Assembly: GCF_023973825.1 (NCBI RefSeq)
Contig: NC_090127.1
Coordinates: 902,001-966,000, forward strand
Length of the DNA stretch: 64,000 nt
From: Plasmodium brasilianum
Taxonomy: Eukaryota > Apicomplexa > Aconoidasida > Haemosporida > Plasmodiidae
Direction: 5' to 3'
Position 1 is the first letter of the stretch. Every line of letters starts with the position of its first letter. The translations under genes were made by a program, and so were the position numbers. This document shows positions 56,262 through 64,000 of the stretch, piece by piece. The notes under the pieces were generated by a model, which was given only the letters and a program-made list of their open reading frames with translations, did no database searches and was not told the DNA's origin.

Positions 56262-59200
56262 ATGAATTGCAAGTATCGCCACTCTACGAATTTGTCAATT
56301 GAAAGATATGAAACATTAGATTTACGAAGGAAAAAAAGAAACAGTGAGGAATACATAATAAACAATAAGAAAAAAACACCAAAAAATATAGGACAAAACT
56401 TTGATAACAAAGTTGCTAAGTGCAACAAAAACAATTGGAATAGCAACAATTACATAAACGTTAGACACGTTAGAAAAAATCATTTAATTAAGTGCTCTTC
56501 ACCTATTAAACGAATTAGAGCTCACATTTTTTCTGCGAAAAGAAGTAAAGAAGGGAAAAACATAGAAAACACAAAAAATATAAAAATTATTCCGTTATTA
56601 TCAGAAAAACCAAATTTATGCGAGAAAAGATATTCTACAAACCACTCGGAAAAAGTGGTGACGCTTAATAATAATGTAAATAGAGAACTAAGTGATACTG
56701 ATAGTAGAAGCAATGGTAATACTAACAGCAACAATAATAATAACAGTAATGGCAACAGTAACCACAATAGCAATGGTTCACACAACAATGACAGCATGCA
56801 TATAATTAGCAACAACGCTAAATATCGGCTTAGTTGCAATAGCAGCATATATTTAAATGTTAAAAGCGAAAAAGAGAGGAGTCAACTAAGAAGTGTTAAA
56901 CATGCTAATTCTATTTTTGCAGATAAAGTGTATGAGGATTTCTCTAATTTGAGAAAAACAAATGGTAACATAAAGAATGACGAAAGTGTGAATGGTCCTT
57001 TGAATAATAATACAAAGGAGAAAAGGGAATATGAAAATAAAAAGGGAAAAAATGACAATATGAAACAGATGAAAATGAGGAAGAAGGAGATAAAACAGGA
57101 CGTTAATAATATGATAAATTTAGGTACCATATGTCGCAAAAATCATCCTTTAACAAACGAAGAAGATGTTTCTATATCTGAATCACATAGTAACACCATT
57201 TCAAGTATCGATCAGAACAAAAATGCTTATGAAACATATAAGGTAGGGCATAATGTTGAACTCGTATTTAATAAGAAAAGATGTCTAATTGTAGATTCAC
57301 CCAATGACCAAAGTATAGAGAATCCAAAAAGTTGTGTGAAAAGCAAAGGTAAAGGCTTTGAAAGTGTAAATTGCAGTAGCTGCACTAATAATTGTGTTAA
57401 CTCAGGTGCCTTTGGCACGCCATACAGGTGTATTCGTAGTAGTTATAGTGACATTAGAAATATTAGTCGAAATGATAATTCAAATTTGATGTTATCATTA
57501 GAGCAAAATAATAATTATAACAGTAATAGTAGTAGTAGGAATAGTAGCAGTAATAGGAATAGTAGTAGTAATAGGAATAGTAGTAGTAATAGGAATAGTA
57601 GTAGTAATAGGAATAGTAGTAGTAGTAGTAGTGGTAATGATAATAATAATAGTAATAATGACACATCTCTAATAAACAGAGAAGAAAAAAAAGATAAAGA
57701 ATTAATACACATAGAGAGCAAAGAATGTTTGGAGAAGAACACATATGAAACGTTTTCAAAATATAATTTAAGATGTGATATATATAATATTGATTTTAAC
57801 GAACTAAAGAATGAAGAAGAAAACAATACTCTCAATTCAGAAAATTTAATTGAGAACGTAAGGGAAAATAGTAGCTTTTTACATAAACCATCTATCAGCG
57901 GCAAGAATGAAAATATATTATCAGACGTACCCATAAATAATGAGTATAAATGTTATAGTGTTTGTGGGTATAAGGACAGCAATTCGAATAAATCAGATAA
58001 TTCGAATATTTCTAATTCTTCTGATAATTCTAAAAATCATAAAACTAGAAATGTAGATACGGAAGAAAGGGATATTCATTCCATTGGACGTGCAGGAAGC
58101 AGCATGTCTAAGGATGACGTGGAAGTTGGTCAATGTAAAGTCCAAGATCACGTTTTACATAAAAAATTAAATGGAATATTAAATCAAAAATTAACGGATG
58201 AAACAGTAACGGAAAGCACTAATAACACTTCCTGTGATTTCAATGAAAGCCCGTTTAACACGAGTTCATCAAAAATCACCAAAAATTTAAGTAATACCTA
58301 CAATGATGAAGAAAATGAATTAACTGGATTAAATGAAAAATCTACCTTATATAAACCTTCTCCAAATAGTGCTGTAAATAGTTTAAGCTTGTGTACAGAC
58401 TCTTCTTCTACCATGTCTGATGGCTATTTATTTATTGATTTAAATAAGAAAAATTCTAATACTATAGAAGAGGAGGAAAAGGGAAATATACTATCAAATG
58501 CACAGAAAAAAAAGGATTATAAATGTGTAAATGACATGAGTAATTTAGCTTTCACTAATAGTAATGAAAGTAGTGTTAGCAATGGCCTTGCCGTCAATAA
58601 TATCAGTCAAGTTAGCCAAACTAGCAGTGTCAGCGGTGATCATACCAAAGAAGTAAATAGTGTCACTATCAGTAGTTGCGTCAGTTATGATAATAACAAA
58701 GATGTAAGTAATGTCACCATCAGTAGCAGCGTTAGCAGTGAACATAACAAGGAGTTAATTAGTGGTAATAATGGCGACTCTAAAAAAAGCGTTAGTAGTA
58801 GTGATATCAGTAATAACAAAAGAAAGAGTAGCTGCAGAAACAGTAGCAGTGGATGCGGTAGTGAACCTTCATCTGTACAAGGAGAAAGCAGTGATATCAC
58901 TTGTATAAGGGGGGAAATTTTTCCCAATCGAGCAAATATAAAGGAGAAGGATATGTTACAAAAAAAGACGAATTTAAAAAGAACTTCAGATTGTAACTTG
59001 GATTATAATTTTAAAAAGAAAATGAGAATAGAAGAATACTCCTTTATTAACTTGAGCGTATACAAAAATAACCCCTCAGATATATACAAAAATAATAGTT
59101 ACAATACATATATATTAAAAAGTATCCATAATTCTTATATACAAAATAAATTAAATGATAAGAATATCAAAGTACATAGCGTGAGGCCTCTCGGTGAACC

Positions 59201-61956
59201 CTCATCTAATACATTTCCTGAAAATACCATTTTTACAAATAATGAAGACAAATATAACTTCGATAAAGAAAGAAGCAAATATAGAGAATATGATGAAGGG
59301 AGAAAAGGGAGTTTAACTAGTAACATAAACAACGAAATAGATGATAAAATGAAAGGGACAAAAATTATTATGCAGGAGTATAGACAAAAAAATGATATGA
59401 ACATTAATTCAAGTGAAAGTGCAAATGGTGACTCTAATGGCTATGTGAGTGGCAGTCCAAATGATTATCCTAATAACGAATGGAGTGACTATGCATGTAA
59501 CTATCCGAGTGACTGTATGAATGACAAGTTAAACAAAATTGAACATAACAAATTCTCCAAAGTGATGAGTAAAACTGTTACATGCAGGAATAATGTCATT
59601 AAAGAAACAGCTTTCAAAGGAATCTCCAAAAATGCTCAAAATTTGTCTAATGAACAGATAAATTATGTGAACTTTTTAAGAGACAACAAATTTAACAATT
59701 TTGATTTGAATTTGTGTGATATAATAAGCTTATTAGAAAATGAAAAAATTGAAGATCTATATTCAGAAGAAGAATTGAAACGTATAATAATTCCCATACA
59801 TGGTATATATTTTGATACTAACAGAAAAAGTTGGGTATGCAAATATGACGATATTGTAATAAATGAAGTACCAAATGGGAGAACAAAATTATTTTCCACA
59901 AGAATTAATTCTTATCATAAGTCAAGACAATTAGCTCTACAACTAAAATACAATGACCTAAAGAAGAACTGTACTATTTTTAGCAATTTAAATGTAGAAG
60001 AAAAAATCTTTTTTATGTCAGTTAAATCGTTTACGACAAATATAAGTAAAGAAAAAGCAGGAAAGGAACAAAAACGATGCACAAATTCGATTGTAAATAA
60101 AGAACTAGAACAAAGGAAATGGGTGACAGAAAAGGAAATAGACAAGGAATGTTTAGAGCATTGTATCGTTCAAGGAAAACAGGAGCGACAGAAGAAGATG
60201 AAAGCTTCTATAGCCTTACATAAGGATAATTTAAAAGAAATAGAACTTACAAAAAATAAGGTAGAGATAAAAGAATATTCTTCTAACGACATAGTTGAAA
60301 ATCATAATTTTCTTGACACAACAACAAATGATACTTCTAACACAAATGAAGATGTAAATTTGAACGAAACTTTAAAGATATTAAACAAAGAAGTGTCCCT
60401 TGATTTGTGCTCATCTTTACCATATAACTGCGTTAGTGTAAGCCTTTCTAGTAACAACCAAATAAAAAATGATAGAAACGATAATAATAATGATTACAGC
60501 ACAGGAATTAGTAACAACACAAGTAGTGCCATAACTACTCAAAATGAGATGTACATTTCAGTAAATAAATATATAAAAGGAAACATTAAGAAAGAAAATA
60601 ATGCAGATGATAAGAAGTACAAACAATGTGAAATTAATTTTAAAACACAAACATTTCTACATAAAACACTAGGTATAACTTTTTCAAATGATATAATAAA
60701 AAGAATGAAAAATTTACAGAAGGAAAACATATTTTACGAAAAAGAAAAAGAAAGATGGGTTATTAAAATAATTGACAAAAGGAGCAATATGTTATTATAT
60801 CTCAAAGAATTTGATTGTAAGGTGTTTGGTTTTGTGTATGCCTGTATTTTAACCATAGAGCATAAACATTTGTATGTAGACTATTTTTTAAATGAAAAAA
60901 ACTATGACTTTTTAATGAAATTAATTCAAAATAGCTCCTTAAAAATAAAGAAATATACAAACACGATGTTTCATTCACCTGGTTTAAATAATAACAGTTA
61001 TTGTAACGAATATAATAAGAACTTCTTTAATGACATTTTTCAGGAAAGAGAAACAATAAAAACAAAAGGTGTACATAAACAAAATAATCAAGGACCAAAT
61101 GAGTATACCAGTTTTTCCTCTTTTGAAAAAGATATAACGTTAAGGAAGATGCACCAAAAGGTAAATCGAATAGAAAATAATTATGTGAAAAAGAATTTAG
61201 AAAAAGGAAGTTCAAAATTGCATAATAATACTACATTAAATAATCATTCCGATTTATTGTATAGCTATGAAAATACAAAGAGTAAGATAATGAACGAAGA
61301 GGAAATCCCTGTGCCCAAAAAGAACCGTTTGAAAAATATATTTCAAACATTGAACATTCAAGTTGCCAACAGATCAAATGTTGTTTCTTCCTCATATTTA
61401 GAAAATAAAATGAATGATAATTTTCCCAAAATTTTAGATAAGAATAACCAATGTACAGAAGGAAGATACAATTTTGAAAACGATTTAATTGGTATAAAAG
61501 TTGAAAATTTCCGAAATGGAGATACAGAAAAAGAAAGTTCCCACCCCTCAAAAAAGGGGCAGCAGATAGTAGACAAACCTCAAAAAAAGAAGTGTGGTAA
61601 AGTGGAAACAAATACATTAAATAACGAAAAGGAGGGAAAGGAAAGCTACAATCCATACACAAATAGAAATAATAAAACGTTAGTGAGAAAAGGAGACGGG
61701 TATAGCATTAACAATATTGTTAATGGTAATAATAACAATGATTATAATGATAATATTGTTAACTATAATAATAATAATAATGATAATGATAACAATAATG
61801 ATAATAATAATAATGATAATGATAATAATAATAATAATGATAATGATAACAATAATGATAATAATAATAATGATAATGATAATAAAAATGATAATAAAAA
61901 TGATAATAATAATGATAATAATAATAGTGATAAAAATAATAATAATAATAATAGTG

Positions 61957-61989
<33 letters not shown>

Positions 61990-62627
61990 GTGATAATAAT
62001 AATAATGGTAATAATAATAATAATAATAATGGTGATAATAATAATAATAGTAATCATCCATACGAAGACGTCAACTGCGATGGCAGTACTAACAAAGTGT
62101 ACACCTTCCGTAGAAAAGATAATAGCGAAAATTGCCATATCCAAATAAATGACATTAATGAAATCGATGATAAGAAGAGGAGGAGGAAGAAAACAAAAAT
62201 GGACCCTTTGTTTCTTAAAAGATCGAAAAATTTAAAAGATTCATTATTATCAAATGCAAAAGATACCAGTTTGTCCTCATATTTATTAGCACAAGAAGAG
62301 ACAAATAATTTGCACAAGTTAGATTCTTATGTAGACACATTAAACAATAACAGTGATGTAACATCATTAGCCAAGCAAACAATTCTTTTGCTGCTAAAAG
62401 ATATTCTAAATTGTATTCCTTTTCAAATGGCTCCATCTGTAATATCAAGAAAAATATATGATCAGAAAATTAATGCTCATGTGAAATTTGTATACCAGTC
62501 AAAGAGTCTTATGGACCTAATGCCCTACTTTTTTATATTTAAAAATGTTATTAAACAGAAAACTCTTCCTAGCGACCAATCATTGTATATATGCAATGTT
62601 TTGTTGTATGCCTTGTTTGAGGCATGA
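56262..62627 (+). CDS. ApiAP2 transcription factor with ACDC-like C-terminal domain
   Basis: Apicomplexan AP2 proteins are the main sequence-specific DNA-binding regulators of these parasites. The frame extends 31 codons upstream to 56169, but those codons are a TATA/TACA repeat giving only Tyr/Ile/Thr; ATG 56262 (MNCKYRHSTNL) is the better start, giving 2,121 aa. An AP2 domain at about residues 1181-1234 reads GIYFDTNRKSWVCKYDD, then KLFSTRINSYHKSRQLALQL, with the usual Trp strand, the Phe-Ser strand and the amphipathic helix. A divergent second AP2-like unit lies at about 1469-1545 (YEKEKERWVIKIID; YLKEFDCKVFGFVYACILT). The last 95 residues (SLAKQTILLLLKDILNCIPF to the end) resemble the ACDC domain. 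The rest is Asn/Ser-rich, including repeat tracts at 57537-57626 and 61714-62055. Its specific orthologue is uncertain. Confidence 0.88.
57537..57626 (+). repeat. In-frame 18-bp coding repeat encoding RNSSSN, five copies
   Basis: Units of AGGAATAGTAGTAGTAAT recur every 18 bases at 57537, 57555, 57573, 57591 and 57609, in frame with the ApiAP2 gene; the last unit ends in AGT instead of AAT. Synonymous change is limited to one AGC, suggesting recent expansion. Confidence 0.93.
61714..62055 (+). repeat. Asn/Asp-rich trinucleotide tract in the ApiAP2 gene
   Basis: About 340 bases of AAT/AAC/GAT codons encode mixed Asn and Asp with a few Ser, Gly and Lys. It includes NDNDNNNDNNN-like blocks and, near 61960-61990, an AAT run. 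The tract lies between the AP2 domains and the C-terminal ACDC-like domain. Open frames on the other five readings are shadows of this repeat. Confidence 0.95.
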
Positions 62628-63044
62628 AATATATGAATTTACAGAAACATACAAACATAGATAAGTAGATACAAAGATAAGTAGAAAAATAGATACGAAG
62701 AAACATAGATACGAAGAAACATAGATACGCAAAAAAATAGATATAAATAAACATGGAAGTATATGGACGCAGAAATGCAGAAATAGATAAATGTAGAATT
62801 TTGAAAATATAACGTAAAAAATAGATATTACTTCAGTTTTGTGTAGTAGCTGCTAACTGCAGATGAAATGCCGCTCCTTTTTTTGCATGTACACATTATT
62901 TTTGATTTTTTTTTTTTTTTTTTACACACCCCTAATTTATTTATATCCACTGAATAAATGAGTAAATGTATAAACATGTACCTTTGTACATAGGTGTGTT
63001 TTCATTTTGTTTATTTATGTTATTTTATTTTTTTTTTTTTTGCA
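62628..63044. other. Region after the ApiAP2 gene
   Basis: About 420 bases holding the 3' UTR of the ApiAP2 gene. It starts with a 16-bp degenerate tandem repeat (62659-62754), followed by a short T-tract at 62908-62922 and another at 63030-63041 just before the candidate small gene. Confidence 0.65.
62659..62754. repeat. 16-bp tandem repeat, six copies
   Basis: Six units of 16 bases begin with AGATA, the clearest being AGATACGAAGAAACAT at 62691 and 62707. Flanking units diverge (AGATAAGTAGAAAAAT, AGATACGCAAAAAAAT, AGATATAAATAAACAT). It lies 32 bases after the ApiAP2 stop codon, probably within its 3' UTR. Confidence 0.9.
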
Positions 63045-63460
63045 ATGTTTACACCCGCTCAAATGTTTTGGTGTCAAAATGCCATTAACAGGAAACTTTT
63101 AGCCTCACTTTTACATTTAAATGCAGCAGCAACAAGAAGTTTTGCTCAGTTGAAACATGCATATAGTTTGTCCGTTTGCATTTGTTATATTGTACGTATG
63201 TGCGTATGTATGTATATATATACTCATATATATGAACATATACATATATATATTTTATGTCATTTTGTAATGGAAAAAAAAACAAACTTATAAAAAAAAT
63301 ATTCCCATGAAATATATAGACATAAAAAAGGAAAAATTAATGCACGGCTAAAAAAAGTGGGTGGTAGGGGAAAATTGTACATATTAGTTTGAAATATAAC
63401 GATAAGTCAATAAAAAGAAGTGTACTCCTATACGCGTCCACACACTACCAAACACTTTAA
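63045..63460 (+). CDS. Candidate small two-exon gene, possible organelle-targeted peptide
   Basis: An ATG at 63045, directly after a T-tract, opens a less AT-rich frame (MFTPAQMFWCQNAINRKLLA, then SLLHLNAAATRSFAQLKHAY) with no Asp or Glu in its first 45 residues and many Arg, Lys, Ala, Leu and Ser. That is the composition of a mitochondrial presequence. It runs into TATG repeats holding several GT donors; phase-compatible ones are AT|GTGCGT (exon end 63199) and AT|GTATAT (exon end 63211). A matching acceptor ATATTAG|TTTG at 63388 opens LKYNDKSIKRSVLLYASTHY and stops at 63460, for a total of about 76 aa. The exon pairing is my construction and could be wrong; the first exon is the stronger part. 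It converges on the next gene. Confidence 0.35.
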
Positions 63461-63567
63461 CACACCACCGCAAACTACAATGAACCTACATACTCCAATT
63501 TACTTGCTCGTACATGTTGTTGGCGAAACAACTACCACTGATGGGAATTAGCTGCGAAGGGGTAGAG

Positions 63568-64000
63568 TCACTTAATTGGCTTACAAACAGTGTTAAATGT
63601 ATTTACAGAACTTATGTAAAAAAAGAAATCATTATTTTTTAATGAGTACGAAGCCTTGGATACATCATTGTCAATGTCTTTTTCCAAGGAATTTAGTATG
63701 TCTGATAAGAAATTTAAGATATGTTCACAGCTGTTCTTGTTTGTAATTATATTCTTCATGTTATGATAAAATGAGAGTGAAGATAAATGACACGAATTTA
63801 TTAAAAAGGAATCGCCTTTATTATGCATCTTATAATTTAGAAGATTTTGTCTATTTTCCAAAAAATGAAAATAGTGAGTATTATTATTTTTGTGCCTAGG
63901 GGTGCTGCAATTTTGCTTATTTTCTTTATTTTTCTGATCAATCATTTTAGTTACATTATTTATCAATTCATCATATGTATTATTTGTGATTATAGTCAGA
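63568..64000 (-). CDS. C-terminal part of an unknown protein, 5' end outside window
   Basis: On the minus strand the frame ending at the stop 63570-63568 is open through to base 64000 without interruption, so the gene begins beyond the window. The visible 143 or so residues are Asn/Lys/Ser-rich with helical stretches (CEHILNFLSDILNSLEKDID) and end NTFNTVCKPIK. There is no membrane span or recognisable motif. Whether it is one exon or the last of several cannot be seen. Function unknown. Confidence 0.7.
   Translation of the reverse strand, partial: LTIITNNTYDELINNVTKMIDQKNKENKQNCSTPRHKNNNTHYFHFLENRQNLLNYKMHNKGDSFLINSCHLSSLSFYHNMKNIITNKNSCEHILNFLSDILNSLEKDIDNDVSKASYSLKNNDFFFYISSVNTFNTVCKPIK

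Noticed and set aside
61680..62148. Long Ile/Met/Tyr-rich frames on both strands
   Set aside because: They are shadows of the AAT/GAT coding tract of the ApiAP2 gene.
1..64000. tRNA, rRNA, CRISPR, insertion sequences and var/pir-type genes
   Set aside because: No tRNA T-arm-like GTTCRANYC block with paired arms, no rRNA-like GC-rich stretch, no spacer-repeat array and no variant-antigen motif was seen on either strand.

Overview
This window is nuclear DNA of a malaria parasite (genus Plasmodium). The signs are very high A+T, long poly(dA) and poly(dT) tracts and (TA)n microsatellites between genes, asparagine/serine low-complexity insertions inside conserved proteins, short phased introns with T-rich acceptors, and an ApiAP2-type factor with an ACDC-like C-terminus. 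The base composition looks less extreme than I would expect for P. falciparum, while asparagine runs are abundant. That would fit a species of the malariae/ovale type, but the species is an inference. I see no var/pir-type family genes, telomere repeats, rRNA, tRNA or transposon, so this reads as a conserved internal chromosome segment.

Layout from left to right: the 3' part of an unknown gene (+, cut by the window start); SMC2 of condensin (-, two exons); an eight-exon small coiled-coil gene (+); a thioredoxin-fold/TPR-like protein (+); a 20-bp minisatellite; a 788-aa coiled-coil protein (-); SEC63 (-); two large low-complexity proteins of unknown function (+, +); a MINDY-type deubiquitinase with a C-terminal CaaX-like box (+); an RPAP3-like TPR co-chaperone (-); two adjacent minisatellites; the tRNA m2,2G26 methyltransferase TRM1 (-); the large subunit of chromatin assembly factor 1 (+, 11 exons); a 74-aa small ORF (+); a 2,121-aa ApiAP2 protein (+); a possible unrecorded small two-exon gene (+); and the C-terminal part of an unknown gene (-, cut by the window end).

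The genes do not form an operon or one pathway; each appears to have its own promoter. Several roles are nuclear or chromatin-linked (SMC2, CAF-1 large subunit, ApiAP2). Others belong to proteostasis and secretion (SEC63, RPAP3-like, MINDY-like, Trx-TPR-like) or tRNA modification. Exon structures were derived by hand from GT/AG sites and reading phase.

Intergenic regions carry at least five distinct short-unit tandem arrays and two clear inverted repeats. I found no convincing new multi-gene system. The best leads are the CaaX-like tail on the deubiquitinase, a divergent second AP2-like fold in the ApiAP2 protein, the CxxC thioredoxin/TPR fusion, an SMC2 intron whose retention would remove the C-terminal half of the ATPase, and the hidden small gene near 63.0-63.5 kb.
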